Origin: Brevibacterium sp. 239c
GTDB lineage: Bacteria > Actinomycetota > Actinomycetes > Actinomycetales > Brevibacteriaceae
Direction: 5' to 3'
NCBI RefSeq assembly: GCF_900169365.1
Contig: NZ_FXZH01000021.1
Span: 16,692 to 80,691 of the forward strand
DNA length: 64,000 nucleotides
This document shows positions 40,841 to 51,252 of this stretch, one piece after another. Within the stretch, counting starts at the first letter, position 1; each line of letters opens with the position of its first letter. A program made the translations under genes and the position numbers. The notes beneath the pieces are model-generated. The model was given only the letters and a program-made list of their open reading frames with translations, had not been told where the DNA came from and did no database searches.

Positions 40841-42064
40841 ATGGGTGGACACCCGCAGTCGATCTTCCGCCGGAATCAGTGGGCGCTGAGCCTGGCCCAA
40901 CTGTTCTCCGGCATCGGCATCGCCACCGGATTCGCCGTCGGTGGCATCCTCGCGGAGCGTCTGACCGGCCGAACGGAACTCGCGGGGTTCGCGCAGACGG
41001 CGTCCATCCTCGGCGCCGGGCTCCTCGCGGTTCCACTTGCAAAACTGGCCGAGGCCAGAAGTCGTCGGCTGGCACTGGCCAGCGCCTACGCGATCGCCCT
41101 CTGCGGGGCCATTCTCATCGTGGCCGCGATCCTGTTCGGCATCGACCTCGTCTTCTTCATCGGCATGGGCTGTTTCGGGGCGGCGACAGCCGCGGGGCTG
41201 CAGGGTCGATACGCCGCCACGGATGCGGCTCCTGACCACCTCAAAGGCTCTGCCATGTCCGTGGTCGTCTGGGCCACGACGATCGGGTCTGTGATCGGAC
41301 CGAACCTGTCCGGACCCGGTGCCGACCTCGGCCGAGCCCTGAGCCTCGATCCGCTGTCAGGGCCCTTCGTCATCGCGATCGCCGGCTTCGCACTTGCCCT
41401 CCTCAGCGTCTTGTTCCTGCGCCGAGTCACACCCGCCACGCGAGATGCGCCCTCGCCCTCCCCTCGCCGAGGTGGCACCTGGCAGGCCATCAGACGTTCC
41501 CCGAGCGCGCTCATGGGGCTGCTGTCCGTGGTCACGGGGCACATGATCATGGTGGCAACAATGGTGATGACACCACTTCACATGGACCACCATGGGCTCG
41601 GCCTCGAACTGATCGGCATCACGATCGGCGGCCATATCCTCGGCATGTACGGTTTGTCCCCGGTCTTCGGCTACCTCACCGACAGGTACTCCGCCGGTCG
41701 GGTGATTCTCCTCGGCCACGGACTGTTCGCCGTGTCCTTGGTCCTCGGGTGCATCGATGCTCTCGGTGAGTCATCGTTCACCAGGCTTTCGGTGGCGCTG
41801 TTCCTCTTGGGCTTGGGCTGGAGCGCATGCCTCATCGCCGGGTCAACACTTCTGACCAAAGAGATCGATCCCGCGCATCGTATGTCGGTGCAGGGACTCT
41901 CCGACGCAGGAATGAACTTCGGGGCCGCCGCGTTGGCGGCACTGTCCGGGCCGCTGCTGGCCTTCGGCGGATTCGCATCGATCACCCTGATGGGCTTCGT
42001 CGTGCTCGCGATCGCTGTCATCGCGAGCATCCGGGCCGGGTACGGAACTCGACACGTGACCTGA
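40841..42064 (+). CDS. MFS transporter
   Basis: A 407-residue protein with about twelve membrane helices in two halves and the basic loop LAEARSRRLALA between helices 2 and 3, as in the major facilitator superfamily. The second half contains HMIMVATMVMTPLHM and FGYLTDRYSAGRVILLG, the repeated loop motif. GGCGGAGG precedes the ATG. The substrate is unknown; drug or small-molecule efflux is plausible from the family. It is divergent from the MalY-type gene and followed by infA. Confidence 0.88.
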   Translation: MGGHPQSIFRRNQWALSLAQLFSGIGIATGFAVGGILAERLTGRTELAGFAQTASILGAGLLAVPLAKLAEARSRRLALASAYAIALCGAILIVAAILFGIDLVFFIGMGCFGAATAAGLQGRYAATDAAPDHLKGSAMSVVVWATTIGSVIGPNLSGPGADLGRALSLDPLSGPFVIAIAGFALALLSVLFLRRVTPATRDAPSPSPRRGGTWQAIRRSPSALMGLLSVVTGHMIMVATMVMTPLHMDHHGLGLELIGITIGGHILGMYGLSPVFGYLTDRYSAGRVILLGHGLFAVSLVLGCIDALGESSFTRLSVALFLLGLGWSACLIAGSTLLTKEIDPAHRMSVQGLSDAGMNFGAAALAALSGPLLAFGGFASITLMGFVVLAIAVIASIRAGYGTRHVT

Positions 42065-42131
42065 CCTTGGGACCACCTCGGCGAGGGAGAGAACGATTGT
42101 AAGGGACTTCACCCCCGTAAGCCAGCACCGT

Positions 42132-42161
42132 GTGGAAGAATCTTCGGCCATAGTGTAGGGT
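42132..42161 (+). promoter_or_regulatory. candidate infA promoter
   Basis: GTGGAA (42132-42137) and TAGGGT (42156-42161) are 18 bp apart. A leader of about 170 nt would follow; no strong hairpin is seen in it. Confidence 0.35.
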
Positions 42162-42338
42162 TGTTGATTGGTCTGTTCTCACTCAACTCACCCTTTTTCT
42201 GTTGTGGGCGGCATTTGCCATCCGCAACTTTTCATGTGGTGAGGTGAGCCGCAGACCATGGGGTCGTCGGGGTAAATCGACGATACACGATTACGTCGAA
42301 CGCGAAGTTTTCGCGGGAATACGAGGTTAGCGAACGAT

Positions 42339-42560
42339 ATGGCCAAAAAAGAAGGGGTCATTGAGATCGAAGGCGCCGTTGTCGAAGCCCTCCCGAACGC
42401 ATCGTTCCGGGTTGAGCTGAGCAATGGGCACAGGGTGCTTGCGCATATCTCAGGAAAAATGCGACAGCACTACATTCGAATTCTCCCTGAGGACCGGGTC
42501 ATCGTGGAGCTGTCTCCATACGATCTTTCGCGTGGGCGAATCGTTTACCGCTACAAGTAA
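42339..42560 (+). CDS. infA: translation initiation factor IF-1
   Basis: Binds the 30S A site during initiation. The 73-residue protein, [20 protein letters not shown]...[14 protein letters not shown], is standard for the family. The nearest purine run (CGAGG) is rather far from the ATG, so initiation may rely little on a Shine-Dalgarno sequence. It heads the alpha operon: infA-rpmJ-rpsM-rpsK-rpoA-rplQ. Confidence 0.99.
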   Translation: MAKKEGVIEIEGAVVEALPNASFRVELSNGHRVLAHISGKMRQHYIRILPEDRVIVELSPYDLSRGRIVYRYK

Positions 42561-42621
42561 GGATCTTCGATCATTCGTACCCGCCCCTGCGCAGGGGTAA
42601 GGGTCGGAAGAAGGAAAAACC

Positions 42622-42735
42622 ATGAAGGTTAAGCCAAGCGTCAAGAAGATCTGCGAGAATTGCCAGATTACCCGCCGTCACGGCCGGGTCATCGTCATCT
42701 GCTCCAACCCGCGCCACAAACAGCGCCAGGGTTGA
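42622..42735 (+). CDS. rpmJ: 50S ribosomal protein L36, zinc-binding form
   Basis: Thirty-seven residues, [20 protein letters not shown] and on, too short for routine gene calls. Cys11, Cys14, Cys27 and His32 form the zinc ribbon, so this is the zinc-containing paralogue. GAAGGAAA precedes the ATG. Placement between infA and rpsM is the usual one. The intact zinc site contrasts with the loss in rpoC. Confidence 0.97.
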   Translation: MKVKPSVKKICENCQITRRHGRVIVICSNPRHKQRQG

Positions 42736-42923
42736 GCAGCTCTTCGAGCAGACAGAGGCACCCGCAAGGGGCTTCAGCAGCACCACACCCGCGCAGACCT
42801 CGCCATCTGCATTGCCGTTAGAGCAGTGACAGGACGATACCTTCGGTCGGGGGCCGAGGACCTTGGGAAACCAAGGACAGGTCTGCATCAGCACCTCCGG
42901 AACTACAACAGGAGATAGTACCT

Positions 42924-43292
42924 ATGGCACGACTTGCCGGAGTCGACATCCCGCGTGAAAAGCGCGTGGAAGTCGCCTTGACTTACATCTACGGTGTGGG
43001 CCGCACCCGTGCGCGCCAGACCCTGACGGAAACGGGAATCAGCCCTGACACCCGTGTGAAGGACTTGAGCGATACCGAGCTCGTCCAGCTGCGTGACTTT
43101 ATCGAGGGCACATTCCAGGTTGAGGGTGACCTCCGACGTGAGGTTGCTGCCGACATTCGCCGCAAGGTGGAAATCGGAAGCTATGAAGGCCTGCGTCACC
43201 GCCGCGGTCTGCCGGTTCGCGGACAGCGGACCAAGACGAATGCGCGTACCCGCAAGGGACCGAAGCGCACCGTGGCCGGTAAGAAGAAGTAA
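42924..43292 (+). CDS. rpsM: 30S ribosomal protein S13
   Basis: S13 of the 30S head bridges to the 50S subunit and contacts P-site tRNA. The 122-residue protein begins [20 protein letters not shown] and ends [24 protein letters not shown] lies upstream of the ATG. Confidence 0.99.
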   Translation: MARLAGVDIPREKRVEVALTYIYGVGRTRARQTLTETGISPDTRVKDLSDTELVQLRDFIEGTFQVEGDLRREVAADIRRKVEIGSYEGLRHRRGLPVRGQRTKTNARTRKGPKRTVAGKKK

Positions 43293-43343
43293 CACACTCA
43301 CCCGGTTGACCAGCATCAGCCACCTCGATCAGGAGTAAAACAC

Positions 43344-43748
43344 ATGCCTCCCAAGTCACGCGCCGCTACAGTGCGCAAGCCTCGCCGCAAGCTCAAAAAG
43401 AATATTGTTGCTGGCCAGGCACACATCAAATCAACGTTCAACAACACCATCGTGTCGATCACTGATCCGACCGGTGCTGTCATCTCCTGGGCATCCTCAG
43501 GAGAGGTCGGCTTCAAGGGTTCGCGCAAGTCGACCCCTTACGCCGCACAGATGGCTGCGGAATCCGCTGCTCGTCGTGCGCAGGAGCACGGCCTGAAGAA
43601 GGTCGACGTCTTCGTCAAGGGACCAGGTTCGGGACGCGAAACCGCGATCCGTTCGCTGCAGGCCGCCGGTCTGGAACTGGGCACCATTCAGGATGTCACT
43701 CCAGTTCCGTTCAACGGCTGCCGTCAGACCAAGCGCCGCCGCGGCTGA
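43344..43748 (+). CDS. rpsK: 30S ribosomal protein S11
   Basis: S11 forms the platform near the anti-Shine-Dalgarno helix. The 134-residue protein includes [20 protein letters not shown] and ends [17 protein letters not shown]. In many bacteria rpsD follows; here rpoA is next after 150 bp, so S4 is encoded elsewhere. Confidence 0.99.
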   Translation: MPPKSRAATVRKPRRKLKKNIVAGQAHIKSTFNNTIVSITDPTGAVISWASSGEVGFKGSRKSTPYAAQMAAESAARRAQEHGLKKVDVFVKGPGSGRETAIRSLQAAGLELGTIQDVTPVPFNGCRQTKRRRG

Positions 43749-43898
43749 TCCTTCCGTGTCTCTGCCACCGATGACGGGCTATGTCCCGGCATCAGTTGCA
43801 GAACGGATTCCACGATAAACCGAACCGTTCTTCATGGCTACGGCCATGACGTGCAGTGCGAACGTCATATAGCGGATGTTCGCTGAAAGGAAGCCCAC

Positions 43899-44897
43899 GT
43901 GCTCATTGCACAGCGCCCAACGCTCACGGAAGAAGTCGTCTCCGAGAATCGCTCACGGTTCGCCATCGAACCACTTGAGCCAGGATTCGGCTACACCCTC
44001 GGCAACTCGCTTCGTCGTACCCTGCTGTCGTCGATTCCAGGTGCCGCCGTCACATCAATCCGGATCGACGGTGTGCTCCACGAGTTCAGCACCGTTCCAG
44101 GAGTCAAGGAGGATGTCACTGAATTCATCCTCAACCTGAAGTCCCTGGTCGTGTCCTCGGAATTCGACGAACCGGTCGTTGCCTACCTGCGCAAGCAGGG
44201 CCCAGGCACCGTGACTGCCGCCGATGTCTCTGCTCCTGCCGGAGTCGAGATCCATAACCCGGATCTGCATATCGCCACATTGAATGGTGAAGGCCGTCTG
44301 GATATGGAGCTGACCATCGAACGTGGACGCGGTTACGTATCGAGCGCTCAGAACAAGAACGCGGATGCAGAGATCGGTCGGGTCCCCGTTGACTCGATCT
44401 ACTCGCCGGTTCTCAAGGTCACCTACAAGGTCGAGGCTACTCGTGTTGAGCAGCGCACCGACTTTGATCGCCTGGTGCTCGACATCGAGACCAAGCCGTC
44501 GATGACCCCACGCGATGCGATCGCATCTGCGGGTAAGACACTGGTCGAGCTCTTCGGCCTGGCTCGGGAACTCAATGTCGAAGCTGAAGGCATTGAGATC
44601 GGACCATCGCCGGTTGACGCAGCGCTGGCTGCCGATCTGGCCCTGGCCATCGAAGATCTCGATCTGACCGTGCGCTCCTACAACTGCCTCAAGCGCGAAG
44701 GTATCCACACGGTCGGCGAACTCGTTGCTCGCAGCGAAGCCGATCTCATGGATATCCGCAACTTTGGTTCGAAATCGATCGACGAAGTGAAGGCCAAGCT
44801 CAACGAGCTGGGCCTGAGCCTCAAGGACAGTCCCGCCGGGTTCGAAGCCGGTCTCGTTGATGAGGACCAGTCCTACGTCGAAGACGAACAGTACTGA
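43899..44897 (+). CDS. rpoA: DNA-directed RNA polymerase subunit alpha
   Basis: Alpha dimer scaffolds polymerase assembly; its C-terminal domain contacts UP elements and activators. The 332-residue protein has the N-terminal [20 protein letters not shown] and the C-terminal [17 protein letters not shown]...[17 protein letters not shown] start with AAAGGAAG upstream. rplQ follows after 23 bp. Confidence 0.99.
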   Translation: MLIAQRPTLTEEVVSENRSRFAIEPLEPGFGYTLGNSLRRTLLSSIPGAAVTSIRIDGVLHEFSTVPGVKEDVTEFILNLKSLVVSSEFDEPVVAYLRKQGPGTVTAADVSAPAGVEIHNPDLHIATLNGEGRLDMELTIERGRGYVSSAQNKNADAEIGRVPVDSIYSPVLKVTYKVEATRVEQRTDFDRLVLDIETKPSMTPRDAIASAGKTLVELFGLARELNVEAEGIEIGPSPVDAALAADLALAIEDLDLTVRSYNCLKREGIHTVGELVARSEADLMDIRNFGSKSIDEVKAKLNELGLSLKDSPAGFEAGLVDEDQSYVEDEQY

Positions 44898-44920
44898 TTA
44901 AGACCTAGGAGTAAGACACT

Positions 44921-45463
44921 ATGCCAACCCCAACCAAGGGTCCTCGTCTCGGAGGCTCCCCAACACACGAGCGCATGATGCTCAACAACATGGCTGCCGC
45001 CCTGTTCGAGCACAAGAAGATCACCACGACCGTAACCAAGGCCAAGCGCCTGCGTCCGGTGGCGGAGCGCATGATCACTCACGCCAAGAAGGGCGACCTT
45101 GCCGCCCGTCGTCGCGTGCTCGGAAAGATCGGCGACAAGTCGATCGTTCACGAGCTCTTCACCTCGATCGCCGAAACCATGGCCGAGCGTCCCGGTGGAT
45201 ACACACGTATCACCAAGATCGGTCCTCGTCCCGGTGACAACGCGCCGATGGCCGTCATCGAACTCGTTCTCGAGCCCTACTCGCCCAAGCAGGCAACTGT
45301 GAAGGAAGCCGAGCAGGCCACCGAGACCGCAGCGTCGAAGAAGAAGACCGAAGAGGTCGTCGAAGAGGCTCCTGCAGAGTCCACAGAGGAGGCAGCCGAC
45401 TCGGCCGCAACCGACGAGGTCGCTGAAGAAGTAACCGACGAAAGTGCTGAAGAGACCAAGTAA
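44921..45463 (+). CDS. rplQ: 50S ribosomal protein L17 with acidic tail
   Basis: The first ~120 residues ([20 protein letters not shown]...[14 protein letters not shown]) are a complete bacterial L17. They are followed by about 55 residues dominated by Glu, Ala, Thr and Asp, giving 180 in all. Such tails occur in actinobacteria; function unknown. Last gene of the alpha operon, followed by a terminator. Confidence 0.98.
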   Translation: MPTPTKGPRLGGSPTHERMMLNNMAAALFEHKKITTTVTKAKRLRPVAERMITHAKKGDLAARRRVLGKIGDKSIVHELFTSIAETMAERPGGYTRITKIGPRPGDNAPMAVIELVLEPYSPKQATVKEAEQATETAASKKKTEEVVEEAPAESTEEAADSAATDEVAEEVTDESAEETK

Positions 45464-45484
45464 GGACTCTTTTACGCAATATCT

Positions 45485-45513
45485 CAGGCGGGCACCCGAC
45501 GGGTGCCCGCCTG
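45485..45513 (+). terminator. terminator of the alpha operon
   Basis: CAGGCGGGCACCC and its exact complement are separated by three bases, a 13-bp stem 22 bp after the rplQ stop. Confidence 0.8.
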
Positions 45514-45634
45514 TAGTGTATTCACACCGCTGTGTTTATGAGCCGAGACGTGTGCGCTGCTGCGCCGGGTGCACGGCAGACGTACATTCACTCCCTACCA
45601 GTCGCAGGGGTACACACTGGCACACGTGCGAGAA

Positions 45635-45686
45635 ACACTCAGCGGCTATTCCTCCCTGTGTTGCAGGAGGAATAGCCGCTGAGTGT
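45635..45686. repeat. 21-bp perfect palindrome between rplQ and putP
   Basis: Arms at 45635-45655 and 45666-45686 are exact inverse copies of 21 bp, around the loop CTGTGTTGCA. It lies between convergent genes, 75 bp from the putP stop, and is a candidate bidirectional or putP-side terminator, but has no T-run and is longer than usual. Confidence 0.65.
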
Positions 45687-45760
45687 AGGACGTAGTGACG
45701 GAGTTGCTGAGTGCGGCCCCGCTGGGCGGCCGTGTGGCCGTCAGTCGAGCCGCTGGGCCG

Positions 45761-47281
45761 TCACTGGATGCGCGAGAACTCTACCGACTCGTCGAATTCG
45801 CGGTCTGTGTCCGCGTTGGGCTTGTACGTGAACTTGCTGACCACGATAGCGACAATCAAGTTCACGGCGAATCCGGGGATGATCTCGTAGAGCGAATCGG
45901 TGACCGGGGTGCTGACCTGTCCCCAGACGAATGCCACGACTGCACCGGAGATGAGTCCGAAGAGAGCGCCCCAGTTGGTGAGCTTCTTCCAGAACAGGGT
46001 CAGCAGCACGATCGGCCCGAAGGAAGCACCGAAGCCGGCCCATGCGAAGGCCACCAGATCGAGGATGTTGTTCGACGGCGAGATCGCCAACAGCACGGCG
46101 ATGATGGCGATGACGAGGATGCCGAGGCGCCCCAGCAGGACATAGGTCTTGTCCTGCAGCGTGCGCTTCGATCCGGTGCGCAGAGCAACGATCTTGTAGA
46201 GATCTTCGATGAGTGCCGAGGATGTGACGACTAGCTGCGAGGAGATCGTTGACATGATTGCGGCGAGCACTGCAGCCAGGACCAGTCCCGCAATGAACGG
46301 ATGAAACAGGATCTGAGCGAGATCCAGGAAGACTGTCTCGGAGTCGGCCGGCTCCATGTTGGCGTGTTCGGAGAAGTACGAGATGCCCACAATCGCCGTC
46401 GCGACGGCACCGAGGGCGGAGATGCCCATCCAGCCGACACCGATTCGCCGAGCAACTTTGGCATCGGAGGGGGTCCGCAGCGCCATGAACCGCACGATGA
46501 TGTGCGGCTGTCCAAAGTAGCCCAAGCCCCACGCGAGTGCGGAGATGACAGCCAGGTAAGTACCACCGGCCCAGAATGGTCCACTGCCGAAGACATTGAG
46601 CAAGCTGGGGTCGATCTCCTTGACGTTGGAGATCACGGTTGCCGGACCGCCGGCATTGAACACGGCGACGACCGGGACGGCTACGAGTGCCGCGAACATG
46701 AGAAGTCCCTGGGCGACGTCGGTGAGGGTGGCACCGAGGAACCCGCCGAACAAGGTGTAGACCATGGTGATGGCAGCGACGATGAGCATTCCGGCTAGAT
46801 AGTTCAGTCCGAAGCTTGACTCGAAGAACTTGCCGGCAGCGACCATTCCGGACGAGACGTAGAAGGTGAAGAACACCAAGATGATGACACCACAGACGAT
46901 GCGCAGCAGACGCGTATCGTCCTTGAGACGCTGCTCGAAGAAGCTGGGAATCGTGATCGAGTCACCGGCCTTCTCGGTGAAGGCACGCAGACGAGGTGCC
47001 ACGAGCTTCCAGTTCACCCAGGCCCCAACGGTCAGGCCCACTGCCATCCAGGCTTCTACCAGTCCACCTATGTAGATGGCACCGGGCAGGCCCATGAGGA
47101 GCCAACCCGACATGTCCGAGGCTCCTGCACTCAGGGCGGCCACGCTGGGACGCAGCCCGCGGCCTGCCAGCATGTAGTCGTCGAGGTTGTTCTTGGTTTT
47201 GCGGTATGCGAACCAGCCGATGGCGAGCATTCCCACAAAGTAAAGGACGATGGCAATTGTGCGGAAAGTGGTTTCCGTCAT
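45761..47281 (-). CDS. putP: sodium/proline symporter
   Basis: Cytoplasmic-membrane symporter of the SSS family, importing proline with sodium. The 506-residue protein has about thirteen helices, beginning IVLYFVGMLAIGWFAYRKTK, with GASDMSGWLLMGLPGAIY in helix 2 (sodium-binding region) and GYFGQPHIIVRFMA, both PutP signatures. GGAGAG precedes the ATG. No proline catabolic genes are adjacent. Other SSS substrates cannot be excluded but the signatures favour proline. Confidence 0.93.
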   Translation of the reverse strand: MTETTFRTIAIVLYFVGMLAIGWFAYRKTKNNLDDYMLAGRGLRPSVAALSAGASDMSGWLLMGLPGAIYIGGLVEAWMAVGLTVGAWVNWKLVAPRLRAFTEKAGDSITIPSFFEQRLKDDTRLLRIVCGVIILVFFTFYVSSGMVAAGKFFESSFGLNYLAGMLIVAAITMVYTLFGGFLGATLTDVAQGLLMFAALVAVPVVAVFNAGGPATVISNVKEIDPSLLNVFGSGPFWAGGTYLAVISALAWGLGYFGQPHIIVRFMALRTPSDAKVARRIGVGWMGISALGAVATAIVGISYFSEHANMEPADSETVFLDLAQILFHPFIAGLVLAAVLAAIMSTISSQLVVTSSALIEDLYKIVALRTGSKRTLQDKTYVLLGRLGILVIAIIAVLLAISPSNNILDLVAFAWAGFGASFGPIVLLTLFWKKLTNWGALFGLISGAVVAFVWGQVSTPVTDSLYEIIPGFAVNLIVAIVVSKFTYKPNADTDREFDESVEFSRIQ

Positions 47282-47393
47282 TATTAGATCTCTCCTTTTG
47301 TAAACCGGGGAGACCCTACAACAGATTGCGCAAAATGTGTGAATTGCCTAAGAGAACACTACAAGCACATTCATGGACGCCGAAGCGCTGCGA

Positions 47394-48245
47394 TCAGTTG
47401 AAGACGACCGTGCGGTGACCGTCCATGAGGACCCGCCCTTCCGCATGCCAGGCCACGGCCCGTGCGAGCACGGCTGCTTCGACATCCTGTCCGCGCTGGA
47501 CGAAGTCGGCGATGTTGCGGTTGTGGTCGACCCGAGCCACGTCCTGCTCGATGATCGGGCCCTCGTCGAGATCGGGGGTGACGTAGTGGGCGGTGGCGCC
47601 GATGATCTTCACCCCGCGAGCATGCGCCTGGTGGTAGGGCTTGGCACCCTTGAAACTGGGCAGGAACGAATGGTGGATGTTGATGACACGGCCCTCAAGC
47701 CGTGCGCACAGATCGGGGGAGAGGATCTGCATGTACCGCGCGAGGACGATGAGTTCGACGTCGAGCTCAGAAACAAGGTCGCTCAACCTCGCTTCGGCTA
47801 CGTCCTTGGTCTCTGAAGTGATCGGAATATGGTGGAAGTCGTGACCGTGGAATTCCGCCAGCGACCGCAGCGAGTCATGGTTGCCGGCCACCCCCACGAT
47901 GTCGATAGGCAGCTGTCCCGAGCTCTGCTGGAACAGCAGAGTGTTGAGGCAGTGTGCGGCCTTGGACACGAGAACGAGGGTTCTCGTCTTCTTCTCCACG
48001 GGCTGGAGGCTCAGCGTCATATCGAAACGTTGGGCTGCCTCGGCGAGGGCAGACTCCAGGGTTTCGGCATCGGAATCCGTGGTCGTGACGAACTGGACTC
48101 GCAGGAAGAACTGCAGCGAATCGGGGGAGGAGAACTGCTGGGATTCGGTGATGTTCGCACCGAGTGATGCGAGGACCCCTGTCACGGCGTGGACGATTCC
48201 GGTTGCGTCCGGGCAGGTGACTCGCAGGATCCATTCTCTACTCAT
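47394..48245 (-). CDS. purU: formyltetrahydrofolate deformylase
   Basis: Hydrolyses 10-formyltetrahydrofolate to formate and tetrahydrofolate, balancing one-carbon pools. From ATG 48245 the protein has 283 residues, the normal length: an N-terminal ACT domain ([20 protein letters not shown]) and a formyltransferase-like domain with [20 protein letters not shown] and [15 protein letters not shown] lies 7 nt before the ATG, suggesting a leaderless mRNA. It is divergent from glyA-folD, which also act on folate one-carbon units. Confidence 0.94.
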   Translation of the reverse strand: MSREWILRVTCPDATGIVHAVTGVLASLGANITESQQFSSPDSLQFFLRVQFVTTTDSDAETLESALAEAAQRFDMTLSLQPVEKKTRTLVLVSKAAHCLNTLLFQQSSGQLPIDIVGVAGNHDSLRSLAEFHGHDFHHIPITSETKDVAEARLSDLVSELDVELIVLARYMQILSPDLCARLEGRVINIHHSFLPSFKGAKPYHQAHARGVKIIGATAHYVTPDLDEGPIIEQDVARVDHNRNIADFVQRGQDVEAAVLARAVAWHAEGRVLMDGHRTVVFN

Positions 48246-48413
48246 GGCCTCGATTCTAATGGTCGAACCCGGTGCGCACTGATACCGGCCCAGGATCCGT
48301 ATGTCGAGAGGCCCGACGGCGTGAACTGGTTCGCTGTTAGCATTGTTTTCGGGTACTCGCGGAGCCGATCGCGGCGTCCCTCTCATCACTTTGGATGCCA
48401 CAGGAGTGTATAC

Positions 48414-49688
48414 ATGACTGATAATTCGATGCAGGCCTCGCTTGCAGACATCGATCCACAGATCGCGGAAGTCCTTGACCAGGAATTGGGCCGCCAGCGT
48501 TCGACTCTCGAGATGATCGCCTCGGAGAACTTCGTGCCGCGCGCCGTGCTGCAGGCACAGGGCTCAGTGCTGACGAACAAGTATGCCGAAGGTTACCCCG
48601 GGAAGCGCTACTACGGTGGCTGCGAATACGTCGATGTCGCTGAGACTTTGGCCATCGACCGGGCCAAGAGCCTCTTCGGTGCCGAATACGCGAACGTGCA
48701 GTCGCACTCCGGCGCCTCCGCCAACGCTGCTGTGATGCACGCCCTGGCCCGCCAGGGTGACAAGATGCTCGGCCTCTCACTGGCCCACGGCGGTCACCTC
48801 ACCCACGGCATGAAGATCAACTTCTCGGGTCGCCTCTACGACGTCGCCTCCTACGAAGTCGATCCTGACACGTACCGGATCGACATGGACAAGGTGCGTG
48901 AGCGTGCGCTCGAACATCGCCCAGAGGTCATCGTCGCAGGCTGGTCAGCCTACCCGCGTCAGCTCGACTTCCAAGCCTTCCGCGACATCGCCGACGAGGT
49001 CGGAGCGAAGCTCTGGGTCGACATGGCACACTTCGCCGGCCTCGTCGCAGCCGGACTGCACCCCAACCCGGTGCCCTTCGCCGATGTTGTGTCATCGACG
49101 GTGCACAAGACCATCGGCGGACCACGCTCCGGCTTCATCCTCGGCAAGGAGGAGTACGCGAAAAAGTTGAACTCCGCGGTCTTCCCAGGTCAGCAGGGTG
49201 GACCACTCATGCACGTGATCGCGGCCAAGGCTGTGGCATTCAAGCTCGCCGCCTCCGAAGAGTTCAAAGCCCGCCAGGAACGGACCGTGCGCGGTGCCCA
49301 GATCCTGGCCGAGCGCCTCATGTCCGATGACGTCGCCAAGGCTGGAGCCACGGTCCTGACCGGCGGCACCGACGTCCACCTGGTCTTAGTCGACCTGCGC
49401 AACTCAGCTCTGGACGGACAGCAGGCAGAAGACCTGTTGCACGAGGTCGGCATCACCGTGAACCGCAACGCCGTTCCGTTCGACCCCCGCCCGCCCATGG
49501 TGACCTCCGGTCTGCGCATAGGCACCCCTGCCCTGGCTACCCGCGGGTTCGGCGATGCCGAGTTCACCGAGGTCGCCGATGTCATCGCCGAGGCGCTCAA
49601 GCCCGGTGCGAACGTCGACGCACTCGGCGCTCGGGTCAAGAAACTCAGCGAGAACTTCCCCCTCTACGAAGATCTGGAGCAGTTCTGA
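48414..49688 (+). CDS. glyA: serine hydroxymethyltransferase
   Basis: PLP enzyme converting serine and tetrahydrofolate to glycine and methylenetetrahydrofolate. ATG 48414 has AGGAG 7 nt upstream; the open frame extends further but overlaps the divergent purU. The 424-residue protein has [36 protein letters not shown] and the PLP lysine in [14 protein letters not shown]. The stop overlaps folD by one base (TGATG). Confidence 0.97.
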   Translation: MTDNSMQASLADIDPQIAEVLDQELGRQRSTLEMIASENFVPRAVLQAQGSVLTNKYAEGYPGKRYYGGCEYVDVAETLAIDRAKSLFGAEYANVQSHSGASANAAVMHALARQGDKMLGLSLAHGGHLTHGMKINFSGRLYDVASYEVDPDTYRIDMDKVRERALEHRPEVIVAGWSAYPRQLDFQAFRDIADEVGAKLWVDMAHFAGLVAAGLHPNPVPFADVVSSTVHKTIGGPRSGFILGKEEYAKKLNSAVFPGQQGGPLMHVIAAKAVAFKLAASEEFKARQERTVRGAQILAERLMSDDVAKAGATVLTGGTDVHLVLVDLRNSALDGQQAEDLLHEVGITVNRNAVPFDPRPPMVTSGLRIGTPALATRGFGDAEFTEVADVIAEALKPGANVDALGARVKKLSENFPLYEDLEQF

Positions 49689-50575
49689 TGGCAGCACGGA
49701 TCCTTGACGGCAAGGTCTGTGCGAAGGCGATCAAGGACGAGCTGCGGACCACCGTCGAGAACCTGGCACAGCGGGGCATCGTCCCCGGCTTGGCCACGGT
49801 CCTCGTCGGTGAGGATCCGGGTTCGAAGTGGTATGTGGCGGGCAAGCACCGTGACTGCGCCGAGGTGGGCATCCATTCCATACGACGTGATCTTCCGGAG
49901 TCGGTGAGCCAGGAGGAACTCCTGACGGTCATTGACGAGCTCAACGCCGATGACGAATGCACCGGATACATTGTGCAGCTGCCGTTGCCCTCACACATCG
50001 ACACGGACACCGTCCTCGAACGCATTGATCCTGCAAAGGACGCGGACGGGCTGCATCCGACCAACCTCGGCCGGCTGATGCTCAACGTCAACCGTGAGAT
50101 CACCACCCCGCTGCCGTGCACCCCACGTGGAGTCATCGAACTGATGCAGCGCAATGGGATCGAATTGGCTGGCAAGCACGTTGTGGTCGTGGGTCGCGGT
50201 GTCACCGTCGGCCGGTCGATCGGTGCGCTGCTTACTCGTCGTGAGTACAACGCCACGGTGACGCTGACGCACACCGGAACGACGAATCTGCCCGAACTGT
50301 TGGCTCAGGCCGATATCATCGTCGCCGCCGCAGGGTCGGCCCGGATTGTGACCGCCGACTCGGTCAAACCCGGTGCGGTCGTCCTCGACGTCGGAGTCTC
50401 GCGTGAAGAGGATCCGGAGACGGGAAAGTCGAAGATCGTTGGAGACGTGGATCCTGGTGTCGCCGAGGTGGCGGCTTGGGTCTCACCGAATCCCGGCGGA
50501 GTTGGGCCCATGACTCGTGCACTGCTGTTGAAGAACGTCGTCGACGTGGCCGAGCGGGCGGCTGCACTCGCCTGA
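49688..50575 (+). CDS. folD: methylenetetrahydrofolate dehydrogenase / cyclohydrolase
   Basis: Bifunctional enzyme that turns methylenetetrahydrofolate into formyltetrahydrofolate. The 295-residue protein has Tyr49 and catalytic Lys53 ([12 protein letters not shown]), [23 protein letters not shown] and the NADP loop [14 protein letters not shown]. Coupled to glyA by TGATG, it uses the product of that enzyme; divergent purU consumes the final product. A strong terminator follows. Confidence 0.97.
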   Translation: MAARILDGKVCAKAIKDELRTTVENLAQRGIVPGLATVLVGEDPGSKWYVAGKHRDCAEVGIHSIRRDLPESVSQEELLTVIDELNADDECTGYIVQLPLPSHIDTDTVLERIDPAKDADGLHPTNLGRLMLNVNREITTPLPCTPRGVIELMQRNGIELAGKHVVVVGRGVTVGRSIGALLTRREYNATVTLTHTGTTNLPELLAQADIIVAAAGSARIVTADSVKPGAVVLDVGVSREEDPETGKSKIVGDVDPGVAEVAAWVSPNPGGVGPMTRALLLKNVVDVAERAAALA

Positions 50576-50594
50576 GCGTACATCTTCTGAAACG

Positions 50595-50628
50595 GACGGC
50601 CTCCCACACATCTGTGTGGGAGGCCGTC
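50595..50628 (+). terminator. terminator after folD
   Basis: A perfect 16-bp stem (GACGGCCTCCCACACA and complement) with a very tight apex, followed by TCTCTGTTCT. It also lies downstream of the convergent GNAT gene and could act for both strands. Confidence 0.85.
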
Positions 50629-50679
50629 AGTCTCTGTTCTGGTGGTCACACCAGCTTGGTTCATTCTTCGATGATCAGT

Positions 50680-51168
50680 TCACTCTTCGAGGAGCTTGAG
50701 TTCGAAGAACACGCGAGGATCTCCTGCGCCCGCATAGTCGGAGATGAGTTCACCAGTGAACCCGAGCGAGGAATGGAAGGAGATCGCTGCCGAGGAATCC
50801 GGCAGGGTTGTCGCCTGCACCGATGAGACACCCAACTTCCGCGAGTGTTCGATGAAGTGCTGGTACAGACGTCGACCGATTCCCTGATGGCGGAAATCCG
50901 ACCGAGCAGCAACCAGGTGGATATACGCCGGGCCGTCATGGGGGATGACGCCGAGCAGATAGCCGACGATCTCCGAACGGTATCTGGCAACCATTCCCGA
51001 GCTCACAAACTGGTGGAACCAATAGGCGTCGTGATCGCCGCTCAGGTCCCGGTCTCCCCAGAAGTTCTCCTGCGCGCCGAGTAGGAACTCTCGCATCTCA
51101 CGGGCGTCTACTTCGTCGAGCGGGCTGATGCTCAGCTGCTCAGAATCGAAAGTCTCGTCTACAGCCAT
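50680..51168 (-). CDS. GNAT family N-acetyltransferase
   Basis: Start ATG 51168 has AGGAGG at ideal distance; the frame remains open upstream without a comparable site. The 162-residue single-domain protein has IVGYLLGVIP, HLVAARSDFRHQGIGRRLYQ (acetyl-CoA loop) and FHSSLGFTGE, typical of the family. Substrate unknown. It is divergent from the exonuclease III gene. Confidence 0.88.
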   Translation of the reverse strand: MAVDETFDSEQLSISPLDEVDAREMREFLLGAQENFWGDRDLSGDHDAYWFHQFVSSGMVARYRSEIVGYLLGVIPHDGPAYIHLVAARSDFRHQGIGRRLYQHFIEHSRKLGVSSVQATTLPDSSAAISFHSSLGFTGELISDYAGAGDPRVFFELKLLEE

Positions 51169-51252
51169 TACGCCTCCTGAAATATGCTTCTTTCCATCAC
51201 TGTATAACGCCCAGGCCCGGATGAGTAGTGCGCTCATGCCATGATAGAACAC

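Noticed and set aside
48246..48413. Riboswitch ahead of glyA
   Set aside because: No glycine, THF or SAM riboswitch motif could be recognised in the 168-bp divergent gap.
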